64,000 bases of DNA from Actinomadura hallensis. GTDB taxonomy: Bacteria > Actinomycetota > Actinomycetes > Streptosporangiales > Streptosporangiaceae. The stretch lies in assembly GCF_006716765.1 (NCBI RefSeq), contig NZ_VFPO01000001.1, positions 992,001 to 1,056,000 of the forward strand, written 5' to 3'. The notes below the pieces were generated by a model. That model was not told the DNA's origin and did not search any database. It worked only from the letters and a program-made list of their open reading frames with translations. This document shows, piece after piece, positions 8,603 through 16,557 of this stretch. The position numbers were made by a program, and so were the translations under genes. Each line of letters begins with the position of its first letter. Position 1 is the stretch's first letter.

Positions 8603-9817
8603 GTGGACAGGGGACCCGAGATTCCGCGCGGTTCGGGCGATCTCAGGAACACGCCGCCCGGGGGGACTCCGTCACCGCGCGAGACCCCCTTGGACGGGCT
8701 GCCGGCCCACCCGCCGGCGCGGGAGCGGCCGGAGGGCCGGACGCCGCCGTCGGGCGCCCCGATCCCGCCGGACGCGCCGATGCGCCCCATCGTCCAGGGC
8801 CCGCCGAGGCGGGGTCCCGGCGGGCGGCCGGGCGCGTCCGAGCCGCCGCACGACCCGCACGAGACGCCGTCCGGTGCACAGGACATTCCGGACGTCTGGG
8901 GGCGCCCGCCCGAGTCGGGTCCGCCGTCCGGCCCGGGACGTCCCGGTCCTCACGGGCATGGGCCGGCGCCCGAGGACGAGGGGCCGTGGGGCGCCCTGCC
9001 CGAAGCGCAGGACCCGGTTCTCGAGAAGGCCGGAGCGCGGTTCGCCTCCGACCAGCCCGGCCCGCGGGAGACCGCCGGCGTGGAGGTGCGGCTCGGGACG
9101 CGGGCCGGCGAGCGGGCCCGGGAACGTGAACGCGAACGGGAGCGTGAGCGCCGTGAACCCCGGCGCAGGGGCGGCCGCGGCGTCCTGGCCGCGGTCGGCG
9201 TGCTGGTGGTGGCCGGGCTGGTCGCGGCCGGGCTCGTCCTGACGCGCGGCGCGGACGGCGGCGGCGAGCCGCAGGCGGGCGGGCCGCGGACGCAGCTGCA
9301 GGACGTCGAGCCGCCGCCCGCGGGGAAGCCCGTCGAGGTCGGCACGGTCGACGGATTCCGGTACCGGCTCGCCGCGGTGAGAAGCGGGCTGGACAAGGAG
9401 GCGGCGAGGGCGGCCCGTGGGTCGCTGCCGCCCGGCACCACCTACCCCTACATCGACTATCTCCTGTCGAACCCGACCGACGACGAGGTTCTGCTCGAGT
9501 ATCCGGGCGACGTGTTCCTCAAGCGCAACCTCATCGTGAGGCAGGCGCGGGGACGGTGCGAGCCAAAGCTCGGGGTCCCGAACTACATGTGCACTCCGCC
9601 GACCCAGAGCAAGGTCGTGCGGCGTCTCATCGGCGGTGAGCTCATTCCCGGCGATGGTGGCGACCAGTACATGCCGCCGAAGTCGACATACCTGGTGCGC
9701 ATCACGGTGCAGGTTCCGGTGGACAGCGACATCAGCTCAAGGGATCTCCGCCTGTACGTGTGGGAGCAGATTTACAGGGGCACGAATCCCGCCCTGCTCG
9801 TTCCCTTCCCGAGGTGA
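8603..9817 (+). CDS. Pro-rich single-pass membrane protein, paralogue 1
   Basis: 404 residues from a GTG preceded by GGGAGG. The N-terminal ~190 residues are cytosolic, Pro/Gly/Arg-rich and disordered, then a highly charged RERERERERER-like segment, one membrane helix at about 194-215 (GVLAAVGVLVVAGLVAAGL) and an extracytoplasmic domain of about 185 residues. That domain has YPYIDYLLSNPTDDEVLLEYPGDVF and two cysteines (RGRCEP...YMCTPP) likely to form a disulfide. I recognise no named family. The next gene at 10134 is a clear paralogue that keeps the helix, the Cys pair and several short cytosolic motifs (PRxxGxxRNTP, GAPIPPDAP). Confidence 0.75.
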   Translation: MDRGPEIPRGSGDLRNTPPGGTPSPRETPLDGLPAHPPARERPEGRTPPSGAPIPPDAPMRPIVQGPPRRGPGGRPGASEPPHDPHETPSGAQDIPDVWGRPPESGPPSGPGRPGPHGHGPAPEDEGPWGALPEAQDPVLEKAGARFASDQPGPRETAGVEVRLGTRAGERARERERERERERREPRRRGGRGVLAAVGVLVVAGLVAAGLVLTRGADGGGEPQAGGPRTQLQDVEPPPAGKPVEVGTVDGFRYRLAAVRSGLDKEAARAARGSLPPGTTYPYIDYLLSNPTDDEVLLEYPGDVFLKRNLIVRQARGRCEPKLGVPNYMCTPPTQSKVVRRLIGGELIPGDGGDQYMPPKSTYLVRITVQVPVDSDISSRDLRLYVWEQIYRGTNPALLVPFPR

Positions 9818-10133
9818 CGGGACAGGGCGAGGCCGCCGGGACGCGCCTTTCCCGTCCCGGCCGGACGAGTTCCGGGCGTCATCCCTGAGCGTCGTCCCTG
9901 AGCGTCGTCCCCGGGCGTCCGGACCGTCGGTCCTGACAGGCGCCACTGACAGTTCACCCATGTCGAACCCGCCGGTTATCGGGCGAGTGACAAGAGCGGA
10001 CTGACGATTTGTCGGATCACGCGCGACTCTGGTGACGGATGTAGACCATTCGTCCAATTGCGCCAAAATATGATGAAGTGCGTTGAGTGTGGTTCACGGG
10101 GAAGCCACGCATCGGACATGGGGAGGCTAGACG
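9818..10133. other. Intergenic region between the two paralogues
   Basis: About 315 bases without a gene. A short direct repeat (CCCTGAGCGTCGT twice, about 9883-9909) lies in the first half. The second half is AT-richer and contains the probable promoter and the GGGGAGG ribosome-binding site of the second paralogue. Part of it resembles the region before the first paralogue, in keeping with duplication of gene plus control region. Confidence 0.5.
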
Positions 10134-11432
10134 GTGGACACGGAACCGGTACTCCCGCGCCGCCCGGGGGAGTTCAGGAACACGCCCGCCCACGGCATCC
10201 CGGCCGCCAAGGCCACGCCCGTCGAGGGGACGCCGATCCACCCCCCGCCGTCCGCGCCGTCGCCCCACGCGCCCCCACCTCATGCGCCCCCATCTCGCCT
10301 AGCAGCGACTTACCCGGCAGCGCCTCACCCGGCAGCGGCGCCGCAGGCCCGGCCGGGAGGCGCCGGCCCGGCCGCCGACACCGGCGCGCGGCCCGGCGCG
10401 GGAACGACGCAAGGCGCCCCCATCCCGCCGGACGCCCCGACGAACCCCATCGTGCACGCGTCGCCCGGCCATCAGGAACCGCCCCAGGTGTGGGGTCGTC
10501 CGCCCACGTCGCCGCAGCCTCCCGCCCCGGAACCGGAACCGCTGCCCGCCGAGTCCCTGCCGGAACCCGAGGTGGGGCCTGGGCTGCGCGGTGACGCGGC
10601 ATGGGCCGGCGCGTCCGAGGCCCAGGATCCGTACGTGGAGCCCGTGGGCGGACCTTCGTCCACGACCGGGCCGATGGGCGTCCGCGAGACCAGCGGCGTG
10701 CAGGTGCGGCTCGGCTCGCTGGAACGGGAACGCGAGCGGGAACGAGAGCGGGAGCTCAGGCGCCGGGCGCGGCAGCGGGCCGGGCGCCGCAGCGGCCTCG
10801 TCGCGGCGGGCGTGCTCGTCCTGGCCGGGCTGGTCACGATCGGGCTCGTCCTGACCGGCGGGCCGGAGGACGGCGACTCGGGCACCGCCGCCGGCGGGCG
10901 CGGACAGGGCGGGGCGGGCGGCCCGCTGCCCCCGGCCGGGGCGCCCGTCGAGGTCGGCACCGCCGACGGCTACAAGTACCGGCTCGCCACCGTGACCAGC
11001 GGCGTGAGCGAAGGGTCCGTGACCACGTTCCACTCCACGCCGCCGTCGGGGACGTCGTTCCCCTACATCGAGTACCTGCTCACGAACCCGACGGACGAGG
11101 AAGTGCTGCTCGACTTCCCCGGCGACGTGTTCGTCAAGCGCGAGCTCGTCGCGCCCGAGGCGCGCGGACGCTGCATGCCGCAGGCCGGCGTCCCCGAGGA
11201 CATGTGCACGCCGCCCACCAAGAGCGAGGTCGTGCGGCGGATGGCGGGGGGCGCGCTGGTCGACGGCGACGGCGGCGACAAGTACATGCCGCCGGGCTCG
11301 ACGTACCTGGTGCGCGCGACGGTGGACGTCCCCGTCGAGAGCGGCGTCTCGCGTTCCGACATGGGGCTGTACGTGTGGAAGCAGCTCTACATGGCCGACC
11401 AGCTGGCCAAGCCGGTTCCCTACCCCGACTGA
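10134..11432 (+). CDS. Pro-rich single-pass membrane protein, paralogue 2
   Basis: 432 residues from a GTG preceded by GGGGAGG. Architecture as in the gene at 8603: disordered Pro/Ala-rich cytosolic half, a charged Glu/Arg segment (ERERERERELRRR), a single helix (SGLVAAGVLVLAGLVTIGL) and an external domain with FPYIEYLLTNPTDEEVLLDFPGDVFVKREL and the conserved pair RGRCMP...DMCTPP. Identity between the two external domains looks to be above half by eye. Function is unknown. A Ser/Thr kinase with a similar Pro-rich/helix/external layout lies 2 kb downstream, so the pair could be kinase substrates or cell-envelope sensors; this is speculation from context. Confidence 0.75.
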   Translation: MDTEPVLPRRPGEFRNTPAHGIPAAKATPVEGTPIHPPPSAPSPHAPPPHAPPSRLAATYPAAPHPAAAPQARPGGAGPAADTGARPGAGTTQGAPIPPDAPTNPIVHASPGHQEPPQVWGRPPTSPQPPAPEPEPLPAESLPEPEVGPGLRGDAAWAGASEAQDPYVEPVGGPSSTTGPMGVRETSGVQVRLGSLERERERERERELRRRARQRAGRRSGLVAAGVLVLAGLVTIGLVLTGGPEDGDSGTAAGGRGQGGAGGPLPPAGAPVEVGTADGYKYRLATVTSGVSEGSVTTFHSTPPSGTSFPYIEYLLTNPTDEEVLLDFPGDVFVKRELVAPEARGRCMPQAGVPEDMCTPPTKSEVVRRMAGGALVDGDGGDKYMPPGSTYLVRATVDVPVESGVSRSDMGLYVWKQLYMADQLAKPVPYPD

Positions 11433-11511
11433 TCCCCGTTTCCGGGGCGGAGCCTTCGGATCGGTGGCTCCGGGGAGGCTCACCCGGCTCTGGGCTCACT
11501 CGGTTTCGGGC

Positions 11512-12102
11512 TCACTCGGCCTCGGGGTCGTCGGCGAGGATCCCGTAGAGGCGTCGGCGCGCGTCGTTGACGACGTCGAGCGCGCGTTCCTTCTGGGTCT
11601 CGCTGCCGACCGTCATGACCTGCTGGAGCGCGCCCATCAGCTGCCCGATCGCCTCGCGGCCGCGCAGGACGTTCTCGCCGGCCTCGGCGGTGACCTCCTC
11701 CCAGGGGGCGGTCTCCTGCGCCGCCGCGGCTTCGCGTCCGGTCTCGGTGAGGGAGAACAGCCGCTTGCCGCCCTGCTCCTCGCTGACGACCAGCCCCTCG
11801 TCCTCCAGCATCTGGAGGGTGGGGTAGACGGAGCCGGGGCTCGGCCGCCAGACGCCGCCGGTCCGGCCGTCCAGCTCCTGGATCATCTCGTAGCCGTGCA
11901 TGGCCCGCTCGGCGAGCAGGGCGAGCAGGGCCGCCCGGACGTTGCCGCGCCTGATGCGGCGCCCGCGCCCGCCGTGCCCGCGGGGGCCGAAGCCGCCGCC
12001 GAACATCGGGCCGGGCCACCACGGGCCGAAGTGGTTCCCGTGGCGCATGCGCTTGTGGGGGCCTCCGGGACCCAGGGGTCCTCCCCTCGTGCCGTCACGC
12101 AT
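11512..12102 (-). CDS. PadR-family transcriptional regulator
   Basis: 196 residues. A glycine/histidine/tryptophan-rich leader (HGNHFGPWWPGPMFGGG) precedes the PadR winged helix: RRGNVRAALLALLAERAMHGYEMIQEL, then GSVYPTLQMLEDEGLV and the wing GGKRLFSLTETG. A C-terminal helical region provides the dimerisation arm. PadR proteins are phenolic- or drug-responsive repressors, often autoregulated. A perfect palindrome with ATAT core lies 39 bases upstream of the start, matching the autoregulatory sites often seen for this class. The upstream gene on the same strand is the kinase; 70 bases separate them, so PadR probably has its own promoter. Confidence 0.9.
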   Translation of the reverse strand: MRDGTRGGPLGPGGPHKRMRHGNHFGPWWPGPMFGGGFGPRGHGGRGRRIRRGNVRAALLALLAERAMHGYEMIQELDGRTGGVWRPSPGSVYPTLQMLEDEGLVVSEEQGGKRLFSLTETGREAAAAQETAPWEEVTAEAGENVLRGREAIGQLMGALQQVMTVGSETQKERALDVVNDARRRLYGILADDPEAE

Positions 12103-12140
12103 CGCCGCCCTCCCGCCTGTTCATCGGTTGCGATGCGTTG

Positions 12141-12152
12141 ACGATATATCGT
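12141..12152. promoter_or_regulatory. PadR-type operator palindrome
   Basis: ACGATATATCGT is a perfect 12-bp palindrome with a TATA core in an otherwise very GC-rich region, between the kinase stop and the PadR start. Its position over the expected promoter of the PadR gene suggests autorepression. Sites of this CGATATATCG form are, as I recall, common in front of actinobacterial padR genes. Confidence 0.6.
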
Positions 12153-12172
12153 CCGCCTGGACGGCCGTCAGG

Positions 12173-14359
12173 TCAGGGTCCGGTGACCTTGAGGCTGTCC
12201 AGGATGTCGTTGGTGGCCTTGCGGTCGTCGGTCTCCTTCACCCGGATCCACAGGCCGAACTCGCCGGTCTTGTTCCGCAGGCCCACCTCGGTGACGGACG
12301 GCGTGCCGACCTGGCAGTCGGTGAACCGCGTGATCGTCCCGCTCAGGGCCTTGTCGGGGGACGTGTAGTTCTCCGGCGCGGCCTTCGTGCACTGCGGATG
12401 GGCGGCCGCGGACGGCGGCGGGAGCTGCCCGTCCCGCACGTCGGTGGTGACGCCGATGAACACGCCCGGGCCCTTGCCGTCGCCGAGGAACGCGGCCTTG
12501 TCCGGCGTCGCGCGCAGCACCGGGCGCGGCTGGGCGTCCTGGAGGTTGACGGTGTTCGGCTCCCAGGTCTCGTCCGGCTGCTTCGGCCACGCCTTCGGCA
12601 CCGCGACCTCGATCTTGCCTCCGCCGCCGGACACCGCGGCGAAGTCCTCCGGGATCTTGGGGGAGTCGTCCTCGTCCTTCTCGTCGCCGCCGGAGAACAG
12701 CAGGCCGAGGGTCAGCCCGCCGACGAGCGCGATCGCCAGCACCGCGGCGGTGATGATCAGCGGGGTGACGAGCTTCTTCTTCGCCGCGCCGCCGCCCGGC
12801 TGCCCTGCGCCTCCCGGCTGACCTGCGCCTCCCGGCTGACCGGGGCCGCCAGGTTGACCCGGGCCGCCGCGCAGCCGGCTCAGCAGCCCGCCCTGCTTGC
12901 CGCCGGGTCCCTGGCCCTGTCCCTGGCCCTGTGCGCCCATCGGCCCCTGGGGAGGGGGCTGGAAACCGGTGGGGGGCGGCTGGCCGGGCTGTCCCGGCCC
13001 GCCGGGTGGACCGTAAGGGGGCTGGCCGCCGGGCCCTTGGCCCATCTGCGGGTGGCCGGGGGCGCCCTGCGGGCCGCCGCCGTTCTGCGGCTGCTGCGTC
13101 GGGAAGACGGCCGTCCTGCCGTCGTCGCCCGCCGCGCCGCCCTGCGGCTGCTGCGGCGGGTACGGCATGGCCGCCGTGCGGTCGTTGTCGTTGTCGGGGG
13201 AGGTCGGCTTCTCCGCCTGCCCGAAGGGGACGCCCCGCCCGCCGGGATCGTCCACGACCGTCTGCTCGCCGCCGCCCGGCGGGCCCTGGGGCCCCTGGGG
13301 TCCTTGGGGGCTCGGCGGGAGGCGCATCTCGGACGTCCGGACGTCGTCCTCGGCCGGCTGGTCGAGCCGCGTCCGCATCTCCTGCGGTGGCGGTCCCTGC
13401 GCCTGTCCCTGGACGGGGGTCACCGACTGGCCCGCGCCGGGAGCGGGAGCCTGGGCGGGGGCCTGGGAGCCGTCCCGGTAGAAGTCCTGGACGGTCGCGT
13501 CCGCGTCGATCTGCGGGGCGGGCGCGCCGGGCGGCGCGTACGACGGCGCGGCCGTCCCCGGCGTCGTCGTCGGGCGGAGGGTGGACAGCGCCTCGGCGAA
13601 CGCCTCGGCCGTCGGCCACCGCTTCTCCCGCTCGACCTCCAGGGCCCGCATGATCACCTGGTCGAAGGCCGGGGACAGCCCCTCCCGCAGCTCGCTCGGC
13701 CTGGCCTTGACCGGCGCCGGACCGGGAGCCCGTCCCGTGACCATGTGGTAGGTCAGGGCGCCGAGCCCGTACACGTCGGCGCGGACGTCCAGGCCCCCGC
13801 CGAAACGCGCCTGCTCGGGCGACATGTACCCGGGCGTGCCGACCGGCAGGGTGAACGCCCCGGACGCGTGCGCGAGGGCCTTCGCCAGCCCGAGGTCGGC
13901 GATCAGGACCTTCTCCCCGCCGTCCGGCGTCGACTGGAAGAGCACGTTCGTCGGCTTGAGGTCGCGGTGGATCACGCCCAGCGTGTTGATCACCTCGACG
14001 CCGTGCGCGATCTCCTCGGCGAGCGCCACCGCCTCGTTGACCGGAAGCGGCCGTTCGCGCATGCGGTCGGCCAGCGTCCCGCGATCCGCGTACGACATGA
14101 CGAAGTACGGACGTCCGTCCGGCAGCTCGCCGATGTCGTGGACGCGGACCAGCCGCTCGGAGTCGGCGCGGCGCAGGATCCGGGCCTCCTCGAGGAAGCG
14201 GTTGCGCACGTCCAGATCGTCGATCAGGCTGCCGGAGAGGACTTTGATGGCCACCGGGGAGTCCAGGGCCTCGTCTTGACCCAGCCACACGGAGGCGAAC
14301 GCCCCCGAACCCAGGACGCGATCGATCCGGTAACGGCCTACCGATGGTGGGAAAGACAC
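12173..14359 (-). CDS. Membrane Ser/Thr protein kinase with external C-terminal domain
   Basis: 728 residues from the GTG at 14359. The N-terminal Hanks-type kinase domain has the Gly loop (GSGAFASVW), catalytic Lys39 (AIK), HRDLKPTN, the metal site as DLG rather than DFG (IADLGLAKA) and the GTPGYMSPEQ activation-segment end. A ~250-residue Pro/Gln/Gly-rich linker follows, then one helix (PLIITAAVLAIALVGGLTLGLL) and about 160 external residues without PASTA repeats. So it is a receptor-like kinase with an unusual sensor. It is divergent from an ECF sigma factor gene, starts 52 bases apart, an arrangement that suggests shared regulation. The collagen-like PGQPGG repeats in the linker are encoded by short tandem DNA repeats near 12800-12860. 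Confidence 0.92.
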   Translation of the reverse strand: MSFPPSVGRYRIDRVLGSGAFASVWLGQDEALDSPVAIKVLSGSLIDDLDVRNRFLEEARILRRADSERLVRVHDIGELPDGRPYFVMSYADRGTLADRMRERPLPVNEAVALAEEIAHGVEVINTLGVIHRDLKPTNVLFQSTPDGGEKVLIADLGLAKALAHASGAFTLPVGTPGYMSPEQARFGGGLDVRADVYGLGALTYHMVTGRAPGPAPVKARPSELREGLSPAFDQVIMRALEVEREKRWPTAEAFAEALSTLRPTTTPGTAAPSYAPPGAPAPQIDADATVQDFYRDGSQAPAQAPAPGAGQSVTPVQGQAQGPPPQEMRTRLDQPAEDDVRTSEMRLPPSPQGPQGPQGPPGGGEQTVVDDPGGRGVPFGQAEKPTSPDNDNDRTAAMPYPPQQPQGGAAGDDGRTAVFPTQQPQNGGGPQGAPGHPQMGQGPGGQPPYGPPGGPGQPGQPPPTGFQPPPQGPMGAQGQGQGQGPGGKQGGLLSRLRGGPGQPGGPGQPGGAGQPGGAGQPGGGAAKKKLVTPLIITAAVLAIALVGGLTLGLLFSGGDEKDEDDSPKIPEDFAAVSGGGGKIEVAVPKAWPKQPDETWEPNTVNLQDAQPRPVLRATPDKAAFLGDGKGPGVFIGVTTDVRDGQLPPPSAAAHPQCTKAAPENYTSPDKALSGTITRFTDCQVGTPSVTEVGLRNKTGEFGLWIRVKETDDRKATNDILDSLKVTGP

Positions 14360-14411
14360 ACCCGTATCATCCCAACAACGGGGTGAGTGCGCGAACGAGC
14401 ATTGAGGCGGC

Positions 14412-14963
14412 ATGGCATTCGACGAGAGGACCGAGGAGCTCGCGGTCAAGGCCGCGCAGGGCGACCAGAGCGCCCTCAACGAGCTTCTCCGCAGGATCGA
14501 GCCGGACGTCCTGCGGCACAGCTCACGCTTCCTGCCCTGCCGGCAGGACGCCGAGGAGGCATGTCAGGACGCGTTGCTGCAGGTGGCGCGGAACATCCAC
14601 CGTTTCGAGGGGCGGTCGAGGTTCAGCACCTGGCTGCACGTCGTCGTCGCCAACTCCGCCCGCTCGACCTACCGGTCGCTGAAGCGCCGCTCGGTGGAGC
14701 AGGCCGGGGAGCTGCCCCAGCAGCGTCCCGACCCCCGCCGGACCAGCGTCATCGCCGGATCCCGCGTCGACATCCTGGACGCCATGGAGGACCTCGAGGC
14801 CCGCAAGCCCGACCTCATCCAGGCCCTCGTCCTGCGGGACGTCTCCCAGCTGGAGTACGCGGAGATCGCGGAGCAGCTGGGCCTGCCCCTCGGCACGGTG
14901 AAGTCGCGCATCCACGAGGCAAGGAAGCAGGTCAGGCAGACGTTGGGCGAGTCCTACACCTGA
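14412..14963 (+). CDS. ECF-type RNA polymerase sigma factor
   Basis: 183 residues. Region 2 is visible as DVLRHSSRFLPCRQDAEEACQDALLQVARNI with the following FEGRSRFSTWLHVVVANSARS, and region 4 as LRDVSQLEYAEIAEQLGLPLGTVKSRIHEARKQV. Length and order fit ECF sigma-70 factors. No anti-sigma gene with a zinc-binding HxxxCxxC motif follows, so control may come from the divergent Ser/Thr kinase, as in ECF groups that are phosphorylated by a neighbouring kinase. That connection is inference. The ATG is preceded by a weak site (GCATTGAGGCGGC). Confidence 0.9.
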   Translation: MAFDERTEELAVKAAQGDQSALNELLRRIEPDVLRHSSRFLPCRQDAEEACQDALLQVARNIHRFEGRSRFSTWLHVVVANSARSTYRSLKRRSVEQAGELPQQRPDPRRTSVIAGSRVDILDAMEDLEARKPDLIQALVLRDVSQLEYAEIAEQLGLPLGTVKSRIHEARKQVRQTLGESYT

Positions 14964-15066
14964 CGGCCGCGCAACGGCGACGCTGGACCGTCCACAGGGG
15001 ACGCTTCGTCAAACGTCCGTAAGCGGTGGGCAACGGTGGCTCCATGACCTGGGTGCGTCCAGGGGC

Positions 15067-16557
15067 GTGTGGGCCACGATGCCGTGCATGTCATCAGGCC
15101 CGGACCCCCGCCACGACCGCCCGATCTTCGTCCTCGGATGTCCCCGCTCGGGCACGACGCTCCTGCAGCTGATGCTGCACTCGCACGCCCGCATCGCGAT
15201 CCCCGCGGAGACCAAGTTCGTCATCCCGGCCTATGCGCGACGGTGCGAGTTCGGTGACCTCGAAGTGAGGGAGAACAGACGCGCGCTGGCCGAGTGGATC
15301 ACGGGCGAGCGGTCCACCAAGTTCCGCGTGCTCGGGCTGGACGCCGACGCGGTCGTCGAGGAGATCGTCGACGGGCCGCCCACGGTGGGGTCGGCGATCG
15401 GCATCGTGTTCCGCGCCTACGCCCGCCGTTTCGGCAAGGTGCGCTGGGGCGACAAGCGCCCCAGCTACTTCCGGCAGGCCGGCACGCTGCTGAGGATGTT
15501 CCCGGACGCGCAGTTCGTCCACCTCGTCCGGGACGGCCGCGACTGCGTCGCCTCGCTGATGGAGATGCCCTGGTACGACAAGGACGTCTACCACGCCATC
15601 TCCGCGTGGCGGGAGTCGATCGACCGCGGGCGCCGGCTGGCCGAGCGCCTCGGCCCCGACTCCTACTACGAGCTCCAGTACGAGCGGCTCGTCGCCGACC
15701 CCGCCGACGAGCTGGCCCGGCTCTGCGGCTTCCTCGGCGAGGACTTCGACCCGGCGATGACGCGGCCGGAGGGCATCGCCAGGCAGACCGTCTCCCCGAG
15801 CAAGAAGTGGCACCGGCGGACCCGCGACGGCGTCACCACGAGCCGCATCGGCTCCTGGGCGGAACGCCTCGACGCCTGGCAGATCAGCCTGGCGGAGGCC
15901 GCGTTCGGCGAGCGCCTCGCCGAGTACGGCTACGAGCCGAGCGGACTGCCGAAGCCGCCCGCGTCCCAGCTCGCGCGCTTCACCAAGACCAGCGCCCACC
16001 GCCGCATCGCCCAGCACAAGGCCGCACTGCGCGAACGCTGGAAGCAGCATCACGAACCGAACCCCGTCCGTTGCCTCCTCCCTCCTGCCTCCACGGTGTC
16101 GCTCACGGAAGCGACACCGACCGCACAGACCGAACAGGCCCAGATGGAGCAGGCACGGGCCGGATCGGCGGGGCCGGACGCGAAGCGCGCAGTGCCGGCG
16201 CAGGCGGGCCCGGAGCGCCCGCGGCCGGAGCCGGCTGGGCCGGAGCCGGCAGGGTCGGAGCGAGCAGGGTCGGAGCGAGCAGGGTCAGAGCGCGCAGGGT
16301 TGGAGCCGGCAGAGCCGGAGCGAGCGGAATCGGAACGCGCGAAGGCGACGCCCGCGTCGACGAGGCCGGAACGAACCAGGTCGGCGCGTGCGGACTCGGA
16401 GTCCCCGAAGAGGACGCCGACGCGCACGGGCGCGGGACGGACCGAAACGGCGCGTGCGGAACCCGCGGAGCCGGAGCGCACGGTTTCCGAGCGCGCCGTC
16501 TCCGAGCGCGCCGTCTCCGAGCGAGCGACGTCGGCGGAGTCAGTCCAGGGCGGCTAG
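15067..16557 (+). CDS. PAPS-dependent sulfotransferase with a repeat tail
   Basis: Up to 496 residues; starts at GTG 15067, ATG 15079 or ATG 15088 are all possible and none has a strong site. The sulfotransferase domain (about 330 residues) shows the 5'-phosphosulfate loop FVLGCPRSGTTLLQLML and the 3'-phosphate motif FVHLVRDGRDCVASL. Such enzymes move sulfate from PAPS to a sugar, lipid or peptide acceptor. The following ~165 residues are a Glu/Arg/Ala/Ser tail with AGSER and AVSER pentads, encoded by 15-base direct repeats. This tail has no family match and its last 18 bases overlap the end of otsA on the other strand. The acceptor is unknown. Confidence 0.85.
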   Translation: MWATMPCMSSGPDPRHDRPIFVLGCPRSGTTLLQLMLHSHARIAIPAETKFVIPAYARRCEFGDLEVRENRRALAEWITGERSTKFRVLGLDADAVVEEIVDGPPTVGSAIGIVFRAYARRFGKVRWGDKRPSYFRQAGTLLRMFPDAQFVHLVRDGRDCVASLMEMPWYDKDVYHAISAWRESIDRGRRLAERLGPDSYYELQYERLVADPADELARLCGFLGEDFDPAMTRPEGIARQTVSPSKKWHRRTRDGVTTSRIGSWAERLDAWQISLAEAAFGERLAEYGYEPSGLPKPPASQLARFTKTSAHRRIAQHKAALRERWKQHHEPNPVRCLLPPASTVSLTEATPTAQTEQAQMEQARAGSAGPDAKRAVPAQAGPERPRPEPAGPEPAGSERAGSERAGSERAGLEPAEPERAESERAKATPASTRPERTRSARADSESPKRTPTRTGAGRTETARAEPAEPERTVSERAVSERAVSERATSAESVQGG

